In this document: positions 55,178-64,000 of the stretch, piece after piece
How the letters are laid out: each line of letters opens with the position of its first letter
Numbering within the stretch: position 1 is the first letter of the stretch
Assembly: GCF_018448905.1 (NCBI RefSeq)
Contig: NZ_RCWA01000001.1
Span: 186,001-250,000, forward strand
Source of the DNA: Photorhabdus heterorhabditis
GTDB lineage: Bacteria > Pseudomonadota > Gammaproteobacteria > Enterobacterales > Enterobacteriaceae
DNA length: 64,000 bases
Reading direction: 5' to 3'
The notes under the pieces: model-generated
The model's database searches: none
Told to the model about the DNA's origin: nothing
Seen by the model: only the letters and a program-made list of their open reading frames with translations
Position numbers and translations under genes: made by a program

Positions 55178-56170
55178 GTGTTAACAAATCAGGCGGCTTT
55201 TAATTTCCGGGAATTAACACCGGATTTGATTATGGATGCATTGACGCAGACTGGATTATATATAGATTCCGGGCTGACAGAACTAAACAGTTATGAGAAC
55301 CGTGTTTATCAATTTACAGATGAAGAGCGTAAGCGTTATGTTGTGAAATTTTATCGGCCATTGCGCTGGGATCGGCAGCAGATTCAGGAAGAACATGATT
55401 TCTCCTTGGCACTACAACAGGCTGATTTACCGATTGCGGCGCCGTTGGTCTTTGATCAACAAACTGTACTGACTTTTAAAGATTTCTTTTTTGCTGTTTT
55501 TCCAAGCATCGGTGGCCGCCAGTATGAATCCGATAATCTCTTTCAGTTAGAAGATGTAGGGCGTTTGCTGGGTAGAATTCATCAGATTGGTTACCAGCAA
55601 AAATTCACAACTCGCCCAACTATCGGGTTAAATGAGTATCTGTATCAGCCACGACATTTTTTGGCTGAATGTGAATTAGTTCCTTCGAAACAGAAAGTAC
55701 AATTTTTAGCGATATTGGATGATCTGATAAACATCGTGGAATCAAATTGGCGTGAAGATTGGCAAATATTGAGGCTTCATGGTGACTGCCATCCGGGTAA
55801 TATCCTGTGGCGTGACGAAGCCTGGTTTGTTGATCTTGATGATGCGCGTAATGGCCCTGCAATGCAGGATTTATGGATGTTGTTTCATGGTTCCCGTCAG
55901 GAACAGTTATTACAGTTAGATATTCTGCTGGAATCTTATAGTGAGTTTACGAATTTTGACCCAAAAGAGTTGTCATTAATAGAACCATTGCGGGCTATGA
56001 GAATGGTCTATTATTTGGCATGGGTAGCTCGCCGTTGGCAGGACCCTGCTTTTCCCAAGGCATTTCCTTGGATGGCAGACACCGATTTTTGGCTAAAACA
56101 GACGTCACTTTTTTCTGAACAGATTAAGTTGTTACAGGAGCCTCCTTTGCAGCTTAGCCCAATGTATTAA
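55178..56170 (+). CDS. srkA: Stress response kinase A (YihE)
   Basis: 330 residues, start GTG 55178 after AAGAGAGTAGAG. Eukaryotic-like Ser/Thr kinase that counters stress-induced death (MazF pathway) in E. coli. Seen: [11 protein letters not shown] (ATP-site region), RYVVKFYRP (Lys of N-lobe), Brenner motif [12 protein letters not shown] with catalytic Asp, and [14 protein letters not shown] for metal binding. Ends [11 protein letters not shown] like the E. coli protein. Overlaps the spurious upstream start of dsbA; likely co-transcribed with it. Confidence 0.96.
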   Translation: MLTNQAAFNFRELTPDLIMDALTQTGLYIDSGLTELNSYENRVYQFTDEERKRYVVKFYRPLRWDRQQIQEEHDFSLALQQADLPIAAPLVFDQQTVLTFKDFFFAVFPSIGGRQYESDNLFQLEDVGRLLGRIHQIGYQQKFTTRPTIGLNEYLYQPRHFLAECELVPSKQKVQFLAILDDLINIVESNWREDWQILRLHGDCHPGNILWRDEAWFVDLDDARNGPAMQDLWMLFHGSRQEQLLQLDILLESYSEFTNFDPKELSLIEPLRAMRMVYYLAWVARRWQDPAFPKAFPWMADTDFWLKQTSLFSEQIKLLQEPPLQLSPMY

Positions 56171-56190
56171 TGTTTATTATGGAGATAGTT

Positions 56191-56814
56191 ATGAAAAAAT
56201 TTTGGTTATTTTTAGTAGGAATGGTGATGGCATTTAGTGCATCAGCGGTCAGTTTCACTGAAGGGACACAGTTTGTTGAATTAAAATCGCCGGTGGCAGA
56301 TCAACCACAGGTTCTGGAATTCTTTTCTTTCTATTGCCCTCATTGTTATCAATTTGAAGAAATTTTGAAAGTTCCTCAGACTGTGAAACAGAATTTGCCA
56401 GCAGGAACAAAACTTGTCCGTTATCATGTGGATTTTTTAGGGCCATTGGGTAAAGAATTGACGACAGCCTGGGCAGTTGCAATGGCAATGGGTGTTGAAG
56501 ATAAAGTGACTCTGGCCCTATTTGAGGGCCTTCAGAAAACCCATGCTATTAAAACTCCGAACGATATTCGCAATGCTTTTATCAACGTTGGGGTGACGGC
56601 TGAAGACTATGATGCGGCTATGAACAGTTTTGTTGTGAAATCCTTAGTTGTTAAGCAGCAAAAAGCTGCTCAGGATTTGCAACTGCGTGGTGTACCAGCA
56701 ATGTTTGTTAACGGCAAATATATGGTGAGAAATAACGGTATCGATGCAACTTCTGATGATCATTATGCGAAATCATATTCGGACGTTGTTAACTTTTTGT
56801 TAAATAAGAAATAA
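56191..56814 (+). CDS. dsbA: DsbA, periplasmic thiol:disulfide oxidase
   Basis: 207 residues from ATG 56191 (GGAG six bases before). Signal peptide [19 protein letters not shown]; active site C49-P-H-C52 in [11 protein letters not shown]; cis-Pro region [11 protein letters not shown]. Introduces disulfides into exported proteins, which would include the two-cysteine array proteins if they are periplasmic. In-frame ATG seven codons upstream overlaps srkA and is not preferred. Confidence 0.97.
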   Translation: MKKFWLFLVGMVMAFSASAVSFTEGTQFVELKSPVADQPQVLEFFSFYCPHCYQFEEILKVPQTVKQNLPAGTKLVRYHVDFLGPLGKELTTAWAVAMAMGVEDKVTLALFEGLQKTHAIKTPNDIRNAFINVGVTAEDYDAAMNSFVVKSLVVKQQKAAQDLQLRGVPAMFVNGKYMVRNNGIDATSDDHYAKSYSDVVNFLLNKK

Positions 56815-57192
56815 TGTTAACGACTGAAATAGAATAATATAGGTATGTGCCAAAGTGAAAAGCTTTGGCACAATGCAGGTTAGAAAGACTTTTTTATAAG
56901 ACAAACTCTGGTTATATCCACAACTCTGTGATCTATAAGGTAATATGACAATTTAATGACTCAGGTTATAAGTCATTGATTTTTACACGCAGTTGATAAG
57001 TATTTTTTATCAACGATCAATATTAAAATAAAACCTATAATATCTATACACAAAGTTATCCACAGAATTTATAGCAAGATATGAATATCTGAATTTGTTC
57101 TCAGTAAAGAAAGTTCATACAAAATTCGTTTCCTGCTCCTTGCTGTGGCATCCTATTCTTTTACACCTGTAACAGATAAATGAAGAAGACTT
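56815..57192. other. Intergenic between dsbA and polA
   Basis: Carries a perfect 10-bp stem hairpin at 56846-56872, then AT-rich sequence with the polA promoter. A TTATCCACA nonamer occurs at 57056-57064. No gene seen. Confidence 0.6.
56846..56872. terminator. Hairpin after dsbA
   Basis: TGTGCCAAAG / CTTTGGCACA perfect stem with 7-base loop, 32 bases after the dsbA stop. The first T-run follows only about 18 bases later, so it may be a rho-independent terminator in degraded form. Confidence 0.5.
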
Positions 57193-59982
57193 ATGGCTCA
57201 GATAGCAGACAATCCCCTGATTTTGGTTGATGGTTCCTCATACCTTTATCGTGCATATCATGCTTTCCCTCCACTAACCAATAGTGCAGGTGAACCTACC
57301 GGAGCTATGTATGGCGTATTGAATATGCTGCGTAGTATGGTCATGCAATATAAACCGAGCCATGTAGCGGTGGTATTCGATGCCAAAGGTAAAACTTTTC
57401 GTGATGAATTGTTTGCTGAGTATAAGTCCCATCGTCCTCCTATGCCGGATGATTTGCGTGCGCAGATAGAACCGTTGCATCAGATGGTAGAAGCTATGGG
57501 ATTACCATTGCTGGTGGTTCCGGGAGTAGAAGCTGATGATGTTATTGGGACTTTGGCGTTACAGGCGGAAAAAGAGGGCCGTGCGGTGCTTATCAGCACG
57601 GGTGATAAAGATATGGCGCAATTGGTAACGCCGAATATCACTCTGATCAATACCATGAATAACACCATTCTGGGACCGGAAGAAGTGGCTGAGAAGTATG
57701 GTGTACCGCCAGAGTTGATTATCGATTTTTTAGCATTGATGGGAGACTCTTCAGATAATATTCCTGGTGTACCGGGTGTAGGGGAGAAAACGGCACTGGG
57801 ATTATTGCAAGGGATTGGGGGTATGGATGATATCTTTGCCAATCTGGATAAAATTGCGGGGCTGAATTTCCGGGGAGCAAAAACGTTGGCGAATAAGATG
57901 GAACAGCATAAAGATGTGGCTTATCTCTCTTATAAATTGGCAACAATTAAAACCGATGTTGAATTGGATAAAACCTGTGTTGCTCTATCAGTTGCAGAAC
58001 CGGATACAGAGAAACTACATGAGCTGTTTTCCCGTTATGAATTCAAACGTTGGTTGAGTGATGTGGCAAATGGCGATTGGTTGGCAGCTAAAGGTAAAAA
58101 ATCAGCATCTACTGGCAATGATGAATCATCTCCGACTGAGGATACATCTGTTTCGACCACACTCTCTACCGATAATTATCAAACTATTCTCAATCAGAAA
58201 AGCTTTGATGAGTGGATTGAGAAGCTTAAAAGAGCGTCGGTTTTCGCTTTTGATACCGAAACTGACAGCTTGGATACTTTGACAGCGAATCTGGTGGGTA
58301 TGTCATTTGCGATTACTGCCGGAGATGCGGCTTATCTGCCTCTGGGACATGACTATCTGGGTGCGCCAGAGCAGCTTGACAGAGATGCGGTACTGGCAGC
58401 ATTAAAACCGCTGCTTGAAGATAGCAACCTACTGAAAATCGGTCAAAATATTAAGTTCGATCGTGGCGTTCTGGTTCGCTATGGCATTGAGTTGCAAGGT
58501 ATTGCTTACGATACTATGTTGGAATCTTATGTGCTCAACAGCGTTGCAGGTATGGGGCGGCATGATATGGATAGTCTGGCTGAACGTCATCTAAATCATA
58601 AGACCACGACTTTTGAAGAGATTGCCGGTAAAGGTAAAAATCAGCTCACTTTTAATCAGGTTCCGGTGGAACAGGCTGCAATGTATGCCGCCGAAGATGC
58701 AGATGTGACTTTGTTGCTCCATCAGGCTATGTGGCCGCAATTGCAGAAAGCACCGACGCTAGAAAAAGTATTCCTGAAAACAGAAATGCCACTGGTAATG
58801 GTACTTTCCCGTATGGAACGTACAGGTGTACTGATTGATTCAAATATTCTGGCTGAGCATTCAAAAGAGATTACTATTCGTTTGGATGAATTGGAAAAAG
58901 AAGCACATGAATTGGCTGGTGAGGTTTTCAATCTGGCTTCGCCAAAACAGTTACAAGCGATATTATTTGAAAAATTGCATTTACCGGTAGTGAAGAAAAC
59001 GCCAGGTGGTGCACCATCTACTAATGAAGAGGTGCTAGAAGAGTTGGCGGATAACCATGCATTACCGAAAGTGATTTTAGAGCATCGTGGGTTGGCGAAA
59101 CTGAAATCCACTTACACAGATAAATTGCCGCAGATGGTCCATCCGCTGACCAAACGAGTTCACACTTCCTATCACCAGGCAGTAACAGCAACTGGGCGTC
59201 TCTCTTCGCGTGATCCTAATCTGCAAAATATTCCTGTCCGTAATGAAGAAGGTCGCCGCATTCGTCAGGCTTTTGTGGCTCCTGAAGGTTATCGGATTAT
59301 GGCCGCTGACTATTCTCAGATTGAGTTGCGGATTATGGCTCATTTGTCTCAGGATCAAGGGCTGTTGAAGGCTTTTGCTGAAGGGCAAGATATTCACCGG
59401 GCGACGGCGGCAGAAGTTTTTGGTTTGCCACTGGAACAGGTAACCAGTGAGCAGCGCCGTAGTGCTAAGGCGATTAACTTTGGTTTGATCTACGGTATGA
59501 GTGCATTTGGCCTTTCCCGTCAGTTAGGTATTCCACGCGGTGAAGCCCAGCGTTATATGGAGCTCTATTTTGAGCGTTATCCGGGCGTATTGGCGTATAT
59601 GGAGCGTACCCGCGAACAGGCGGAAGAACAGGGTTATATTGAAACGCTAGATGGTCGTCGTCTTTATTTGGCAGATATCAAATCTCGCAATGGTATGCGT
59701 CGTAAGGCAGCAGAGCGTGAAGCTATTAATGCGCCAATGCAGGGAACTGCGGCGGATATCATCAAAAAAGCAATGATTGCGGTGGATAACTGGATTATTA
59801 GTGAAAAGCCAAAAGTTCGTATGATCATGCAGGTTCACGATGAGCTGGTATTTGAGGTTCATGAATCAGAACTTGAAAGTGCAGAACAGAAAATTCGTGA
59901 ATTGATGGAGAAGAGTTTGGGTCTTGATGTCCCTTTAAAAGTAGATGTGGGTATCGGTGACAATTGGGATCAAGCCCACTAA
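57193..59982 (+). CDS. polA: DNA polymerase I
   Basis: 929 residues, as in E. coli (928). 5'-nuclease domain (1-about 290; [47 protein letters not shown]), proofreading 3'-5' exonuclease with intact DTETDSLD and the YAAEDADVT motif, and polymerase domain with [39 protein letters not shown] and the catalytic [12 protein letters not shown]. All three activities should be present. Terminator just downstream. Confidence 0.99.
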   Translation: MAQIADNPLILVDGSSYLYRAYHAFPPLTNSAGEPTGAMYGVLNMLRSMVMQYKPSHVAVVFDAKGKTFRDELFAEYKSHRPPMPDDLRAQIEPLHQMVEAMGLPLLVVPGVEADDVIGTLALQAEKEGRAVLISTGDKDMAQLVTPNITLINTMNNTILGPEEVAEKYGVPPELIIDFLALMGDSSDNIPGVPGVGEKTALGLLQGIGGMDDIFANLDKIAGLNFRGAKTLANKMEQHKDVAYLSYKLATIKTDVELDKTCVALSVAEPDTEKLHELFSRYEFKRWLSDVANGDWLAAKGKKSASTGNDESSPTEDTSVSTTLSTDNYQTILNQKSFDEWIEKLKRASVFAFDTETDSLDTLTANLVGMSFAITAGDAAYLPLGHDYLGAPEQLDRDAVLAALKPLLEDSNLLKIGQNIKFDRGVLVRYGIELQGIAYDTMLESYVLNSVAGMGRHDMDSLAERHLNHKTTTFEEIAGKGKNQLTFNQVPVEQAAMYAAEDADVTLLLHQAMWPQLQKAPTLEKVFLKTEMPLVMVLSRMERTGVLIDSNILAEHSKEITIRLDELEKEAHELAGEVFNLASPKQLQAILFEKLHLPVVKKTPGGAPSTNEEVLEELADNHALPKVILEHRGLAKLKSTYTDKLPQMVHPLTKRVHTSYHQAVTATGRLSSRDPNLQNIPVRNEEGRRIRQAFVAPEGYRIMAADYSQIELRIMAHLSQDQGLLKAFAEGQDIHRATAAEVFGLPLEQVTSEQRRSAKAINFGLIYGMSAFGLSRQLGIPRGEAQRYMELYFERYPGVLAYMERTREQAEEQGYIETLDGRRLYLADIKSRNGMRRKAAEREAINAPMQGTAADIIKKAMIAVDNWIISEKPKVRMIMQVHDELVFEVHESELESAEQKIRELMEKSLGLDVPLKVDVGIGDNWDQAH

Positions 59983-60003
59983 TATGCCATCTTAATAAGC
60001 GAT

Positions 60004-60037
60004 AGGCTGAACCGAGATATTTGGTTCAGCCTTTTTT
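60004..60037 (+). terminator. polA intrinsic terminator
   Basis: AGGCTGAACC / GGTTCAGCCT stem followed by TTTTTT, 22 bases after the polA stop. Confidence 0.9.
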
Positions 60038-60300
60038 AATTTCAACTAACTCATTGTATTCACCTCGTGGTTTATTCTCCCAGCCTCCCCACGCTACTCT
60101 CCGACCATCTGCCCGCCAAGCGGCGAATGTATTTCCGGTTCCAGTCAGGCTGACGATATCCTGTAATTGGGCAATTGCCGGTGGAACCTGGCTGCGGCGG
60201 CTTCATTAGCGACGACAGTGTTATCTTTATTGTTGTAGATGTTGTATTCATTATTCCCTTCTGTGGGGCGGTTTCCGACATCCGTGTCCGCTGAGAAGTC
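60026..60300 (-). pseudogene. Remnant of an RCC1-like repeat surface protein
   Basis: In one minus frame: IAQLQDIVSLTGTGNTFAAW, then RADGRRVAWGGWENK and a stop at 60026, inside the polA terminator. In another frame just upstream: NIYNNKDNTVVANEAAAA. Together they read as one protein broken by a frameshift near 60195. The FAAxxADGxxVAWGG pattern resembles the repeats of large Photorhabdus/Xenorhabdus surface proteins. No start remains. Confidence 0.55.
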
Positions 60301-60868
60301 GTTATGGTGATTTATGCTTTATAATGGGGATTTTTAACCGAAAAATAACTATATTATGTTATTTTTTGGATTTTATATTTTCACTAATTAATATTAATAG
60401 GTAAATTTAAAAAGTGTAATAAAAGTCAGAAATTGAGTGGCCGGTTAGAGATGTGTTCTTGTCATCATTTTATTCCATTAATGGAATATTTTTTATACAT
60501 TATTCACTGTTTCATTGACAATGGTGAAAAATGGTTTCAGCTGTAGATGAAACAGGGTAATTTCCATTTTTTCATTAATTAATATTACTCGTTAGATGTA
60601 TGTATGGGTAATGCAAAGCAGTTATCAGATGGGATGAGCATAGGTGTTTCTGTAAACTAAATATAACTAATGTAATGATTTTTGTACTCGTAAGATGTAG
60701 GCCATTGTGTTGTTCGATACATATTAGATCTAGATCGCATAAATATGTAATTAAACTACAGTTAATGGCGATAAAAGAATCAAAATCCGCAGCTGAATCG
60801 AGATAATCATTGAAAATAAATTACAAAAAAGCTTTTTCTGAGAAATAAAATAAGGTAGAGTTGTCGGC
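60301..60868. other. Intergenic before Spot 42
   Basis: AT-rich, no gene. One perfect 18-base palindrome TATTCCATTAATGGAATA at 60471-60488, of unknown role. The spf promoter lies at the right edge; TAGAGT at 60856-60861 is a suitable -10. Confidence 0.55.
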
Positions 60869-60976
60869 GTAGGGTACAGAGGTAAGATGTTCTATCTTTC
60901 AGACCTTTTACTTCACGTAATCGGATTTAGCTGAATATTAGCTGCCCCAGTCAATTTTGACTGGGGCGTTTTTTTA
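60869..60976 (+). ncRNA. spf: Spot 42 small RNA
   Basis: About 108 nt, matching E. coli Spot 42 closely: 5' GTAGGGTACAGAGGTAAGAT, then ACCTTTTACTTCACGTAATC, GGATTTAGCTGAATATTAGC, and the terminator stem GCCCCAGTC / GACTGGGGC with TTTTTTT. Hfq-binding RNA that represses secondary carbon-metabolism genes; in E. coli it is repressed by CRP-cAMP. Position between polA and engB is conserved. The three unstructured pairing regions appear unchanged apart from loop differences near the terminator. Confidence 0.97.
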
Positions 60977-61013
60977 TCTGCATTTAATTATATTAGGATA
61001 AGGAAAGGTTGGA

Positions 61014-61646
61014 TTAGATGTCACTTTCAATCTGAACAGCTGCTTGGTTGAACCATATGTCTAGTTTATGCTGTAACTTATCAATCCCGATCTTTTTCAA
61101 GGCAGAGAAGTATTCCACCTGAATATCCCCATTAAGATTTGCTAATTCTCCACGTATTTTAATCAATTGGCTCTTACGGGCGCTGGATGTCAATTTATCG
61201 GCTTTAGTCAGCAGCACCATAATCGGTACATTCATGGCTACCGCCCATTGGATCATCTGTTGATCAAGATCTTTCAGTGGGTGACGAATATCCATCAACA
61301 CGACGAGTCCAAGTAGACATTCGCGTTTTTGCAGGTATTCACCCAGTGCTTTTTGCCATTTACGCTTTATCTCTTCTGGTACTTCAGCATAACCATAACC
61401 TGGCAAATCAACCAAGCGAATGCCTTCTTCGACTTCAAATAAATTGATCAGTTGGGTACGGCCTGGTGTTTTACTGGTACGAGCGAGGCTTTTTTGTTTT
61501 GTCAGGGCATTCAGAGCGCTGGATTTACCTGCATTCGAGCGACCGGCAAACGCGACTTCAATGCCCACATCCTGAGGCAAATGGCGAATATCAGGTGCGC
61601 TCGTGATAAAACGGGTCATATGATAGTTGTAGTTTTTGATGGTCAA
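61014..61646 (-). CDS. engB: EngB (YihA/YsxC) ribosome-biogenesis GTPase
   Basis: 210 residues when started at TTG 61646, which follows a GGGAG site by 9 bases and gives the same length as E. coli EngB; the frame continues 38 codons upstream without support. GTPase motifs: G1 GRSNAGKS, G2 GRTQL, G3 DLPGYG, G4 TKAD, and G5-like FSALKK. Required for 50S subunit assembly. Transcribed toward spf. Confidence 0.96.
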   Translation of the reverse strand: MTIKNYNYHMTRFITSAPDIRHLPQDVGIEVAFAGRSNAGKSSALNALTKQKSLARTSKTPGRTQLINLFEVEEGIRLVDLPGYGYAEVPEEIKRKWQKALGEYLQKRECLLGLVVLMDIRHPLKDLDQQMIQWAVAMNVPIMVLLTKADKLTSSARKSQLIKIRGELANLNGDIQVEYFSALKKIGIDKLQHKLDIWFNQAAVQIESDI

Positions 61647-61952
61647 AATGATTATCTCCCTGAGAAATGCACTGAATATATGGCAAAGAGGATTATACCG
61701 ATAGCCGCTGCTTGTTGACAGAATTAAAAATAATGACATATTTCTGACGGACTGAGTCAAACCCGCTATTTTGCCGTCAGTGACTGCTCTATTTGGGAAA
61801 TAAAATCTGACCTATTGTGAGAAGATTAATTCTTATCTAAAGCACCATCCGATTGATAGCGTAAATGTAAGTAAATATTGAGCACGATGCTGAGGAGATT
61901 ATTAGAATTGATTCAGCTTGTGTTGTTGACCTTAATAGTATAGGAACCCAGA

Positions 61953-62522
61953 ATGTTTAAACGTATTTTAGTGACGCTTGTAACTGCATGTTCTCTGAGC
62001 GCAATGGCACCTCTGGCTTTAGCTGCGGGTGAAACTCATGTAAAGCTGACGACAACAGAGGGTAATATTGAACTGGAATTAAATAGTCAGAAAGCACCGA
62101 TTACAACCAAAAACTTTATTGAATACGTTAATGAGGGTTATTACAACAATACAATTTTCCATCGGGTGATCCCTGGATTTATGGTTCAGGGAGGCGGTTT
62201 TACCAAAGACTTGCAGCAGAAAGCGACGAAAGCGCCAATTAAAAATGAGGCAGATAATAAGCTGCGTAATTTACGTGGAACTATCTCTATGGCGCGTACC
62301 GCCGATAAAGACAGTGCCACTAGCCAATTCTTTATCAACGTAGCGGATAATGCTTTTCTTGATCATGGTCAGCGTGATTTTGGTTATGCAGTATTTGGTA
62401 AGGTCGTAAAAGGTATGGATGTTGTAGATAAAATTTCTCAGGTGAAAACTGAAAATGTCGGTCCATACCAGAATGTACCAGTTAAACCCGTGGTTATCCT
62501 ATCTGCTGAAATTATCCCCTAA
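61953..62522 (+). CDS. ppiA: PpiA, periplasmic cyclophilin-type peptidyl-prolyl isomerase
   Basis: 189 residues. Signal peptide [24 protein letters not shown], then the cyclophilin fold: [15 protein letters not shown] (catalytic Arg and hydrophobic pocket), [19 protein letters not shown] and [20 protein letters not shown]. It catalyses prolyl isomerisation in the periplasm. GGAACCCAGA lies before the ATG. Convergent with the 62638 gene. Confidence 0.97.
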   Translation: MFKRILVTLVTACSLSAMAPLALAAGETHVKLTTTEGNIELELNSQKAPITTKNFIEYVNEGYYNNTIFHRVIPGFMVQGGGFTKDLQQKATKAPIKNEADNKLRNLRGTISMARTADKDSATSQFFINVADNAFLDHGQRDFGYAVFGKVVKGMDVVDKISQVKTENVGPYQNVPVKPVVILSAEIIP

Positions 62523-62601
62523 TTTTTTTCTGAGACATGAACTATTACGGTGGTTGCGGCAGTTTTTAGTCTTTTGGTTAACTTACATCTGATTAAAAAT
62601 G

Positions 62602-62628
62602 TGGCCTTCATTGAATGAATGAAGGCCA
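62602..62628. terminator. Convergent-gene terminator hairpin
   Basis: TGGCCTTCATT / AATGAAGGCCA perfect 11-bp stem in the gap between two converging genes; likely bidirectional. Confidence 0.7.
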
Positions 62629-62637
62629 GTTTCGCCA

Positions 62638-62988
62638 TTATTCATACATCTTTTGGGTAAATTCTTTATTCACTTCGGTTCGTGGAAAATATCTATCTTT
62701 GTAGCATTTCCTCTCTTTATTCTCGCAGTGTACACCATTACTTAAAGTGAATGACGAAAAGTCAATATCTTTACCATCACCAATCTCATTTTTCAGGTGT
62801 TCTGCTGCTTTTTTTCCTAAATGCTTTTCGGTTAATTTTACCGACACACCTTGTTGATCAGCGCAATATTTTCCTTTTTTATCGCAAATCACGCCTTTTA
62901 CTGGGAAGAAAATATTGGCAGCCTTAGTTGTGGCTAGCGTGGGGAAGGACAGTAGAAAAAGAGATGCTATAATCAGTTTTGTCTTCAT
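62638..62988 (-). CDS. YcgJ-like (Fels-1 prophage-protein-like) exported small protein
   Basis: 116 residues. Signal peptide MKTKLIIASLFLLSFPTLA; mature part with four cysteines (KGVICDKKGKYCADQQGVS, and GVHCENKERKCYKDRYFP) and an intervening LTEKHLGKKAAEHL helix. The pattern of CDKKGKYCAD and the helix resembles E. coli YcgJ, a periplasmic protein of unknown function. Two Cys pairs suggest disulfides. Single gene between ppiA and pabA, a place where E. coli has fic and yhfG. Confidence 0.75.
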   Translation of the reverse strand: MKTKLIIASLFLLSFPTLATTKAANIFFPVKGVICDKKGKYCADQQGVSVKLTEKHLGKKAAEHLKNEIGDGKDIDFSSFTLSNGVHCENKERKCYKDRYFPRTEVNKEFTQKMYE

Positions 62989-63230
62989 AACAATTACCTT
63001 TACTTATGGAATATCAAAATAGAGCATATGTTTTGTAGGTTTGAGGGTAAGTTGATTGAGTAAAAGATAGCCATTGATTTTGTTGTGCTATGCTACAAAT
63101 GTTGATGTGCTATGATAGCCGCCCCGTTGTCGTTAGGCCGTTTTACCTGAAAGTCATGTTGTTCATGATAAATAAATTGCAGGAGTGGCAGGACAGCAAA
63201 TACAGCGATAAATGAGTAGGATTGTTTCCT

Positions 63231-63806
63231 ATGTTATTAATAATAGATAACTACGATTCTTTTACATATAACTTATATCAATACTTTTGTGAATTGGGAA
63301 TAGATGTTTTAGTTAAGCGCAATGATGAATTACTGCTTGAGGATATTGAGAGATTAGCTCCCACTCATCTTGTTATTTCCCCAGGCCCTTGTACGCCAAA
63401 TGAAGCAGGCATTTCTCTGACTGCGATTTCGCATTTTGCGGGGCAGTTGCCGATTTTGGGTGTTTGCCTTGGACATCAGGCAATTGGACAGGCATTTGGT
63501 GCCAGTGTAGTAAAAGCTAGAGAAGTCATGCATGGGAAAACTTCTGCTATTCATCATAATCAGCAAGGTGTGTTTAAAGGTCTTAATCGGCCATTAACGG
63601 TTACCCGTTACCATTCATTGGTGATTGCTGCGGAAACATTACCTGCTTCATTTGAGGTGACTGCATGGAGCCAGCATGACGGCAATGTAGATGAAATCAT
63701 GGGAATTCGTCACCGCACGTTGCCTCTGGAAGGTGTGCAGTTCCATCCAGAAAGTATTCTCAGCGAGCAAGGGCATCAGCTACTGAGAAACTTCCTTAGA
63801 TATTAA
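63231..63806 (+). CDS. pabA: Aminodeoxychorismate synthase component II (PabA)
   Basis: 191 residues from ATG 63231 ([19 protein letters not shown]), with AGG about 10 bases before; the TTG three codons upstream is less likely. Class-I glutamine amidotransferase supplying ammonia to PabB for p-aminobenzoate and folate synthesis. Catalytic C79 in [19 protein letters not shown] oxyanion strand, and the His-Glu pair in [16 protein letters not shown]. Followed by argD, as in E. coli. Confidence 0.97.
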   Translation: MLLIIDNYDSFTYNLYQYFCELGIDVLVKRNDELLLEDIERLAPTHLVISPGPCTPNEAGISLTAISHFAGQLPILGVCLGHQAIGQAFGASVVKAREVMHGKTSAIHHNQQGVFKGLNRPLTVTRYHSLVIAAETLPASFEVTAWSQHDGNVDEIMGIRHRTLPLEGVQFHPESILSEQGHQLLRNFLRY

Positions 63807-63929
63807 CCAGATACCAATAATTTCTTCATTTATTCATCTTTTTCATTGGCCCATCTTTGATTTTTTATGCGTATTTTGTGATTATATTTTCACTTTTAAA
63901 TAATGTATATATAAAAATCGGGTGGGAAA

Positions 63930-64000
63930 ATGACAGAACATGCCGCAGTAAATAGAAATACCTACGATCAAGTCATGTTGCCAATCTATTCACCGGCACA
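63930..64000 (+). CDS. argD: ArgD acetylornithine aminotransferase (5' end only)
   Basis: Twenty-three codons before the window ends: MTEHAAVNRNTYDQVMLPIY then SPA, matching the N-terminus of ArgD (RxTFDEVxLPIYxPA). GGTGGG lies before the ATG. pabA-argD order is the enterobacterial one. The active-site Lys and PLP-binding region are outside the window. Confidence 0.9.
   Translation, partial: MTEHAAVNRNTYDQVMLPIYSPA

Noticed and set aside
57056-57064. TTATCCACA, a DnaA-box consensus nonamer upstream of polA (with a one-mismatch neighbour at 56914)
   Set aside because: One exact nonamer and one imperfect one are expected by chance in AT-rich DNA; no origin-like cluster or dnaA/gidA context.
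63165-63215. 16-residue frame MINKLQEWQDSKYSDK just before pabA
   Set aside because: Could be a leader peptide or the tail of a lost gene, but no ribosome site, attenuator or homologue is evident.

Overview
The window looks like chromosomal DNA of Photorhabdus (Morganellaceae; Xenorhabdus is the nearest alternative). The housekeeping genes are clearly enterobacterial: rlmJ-gor, a mobAB / yihD remnant / srkA / dsbA / polA / Spot 42 / engB stretch, and ppiA, pabA, argD. The accessory genes are those of insect-pathogenic relatives: PixA/AidA-type inclusion-body proteins, orphan LuxR regulators, a ShlBA-like two-partner secretion pair and ERIC repeats. No rRNA, tRNA, CRISPR array or complete insertion sequence was recognised.

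Left region (1-11.1 kb): a two-partner secretion locus on the minus strand (TpsB transporter, then the start of a large TpsA exoprotein that runs off the window). Next comes an AT-rich island with five PixA/AidA-like genes (minus strand), of which four form a tandemly duplicated two-gene operon, and two nearly identical LuxR solos (plus strand). The three pix transcription units share a conserved upstream block of about 44 bp. ERIC elements punctuate the island.

Central region (10.8-47.2 kb): a complete type VI secretion system. Minus-strand order is tssB-C-E-F-G-tagH-tssJ-K-L-clpV-(VasH-like)-vasI-tssA-tssM-vasL-vgrG, the same order as the large V. cholerae cluster, with hcp divergent on the plus strand. 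The VasH-like regulator has lost its central AAA+ domain. After vgrG come a DUF4123 adaptor, an unrecognised 540-residue putative effector, then eight exported paralogues in two related families (five A, three B), interspersed with pseudogene scraps and terminators, and finally a PAAR protein. I read this as a spike-adaptor-effector-immunity-array module shaped by repeated tandem duplication and recombination.

Right region (47.3-64 kb): conserved enterobacterial genes with local scars. These are an Rpn-type nuclease gene followed by a decayed copy whose repeat tract has expanded, a Tat-exported CodA-like amidohydrolase, a fused MobA-MobB gene with an internal ribosome binding site, a yihD gene with an internal deletion, and a decayed repeat-protein fragment beside polA. 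Spot 42 sRNA is intact between polA and engB. The window ends in the first 23 codons of argD.
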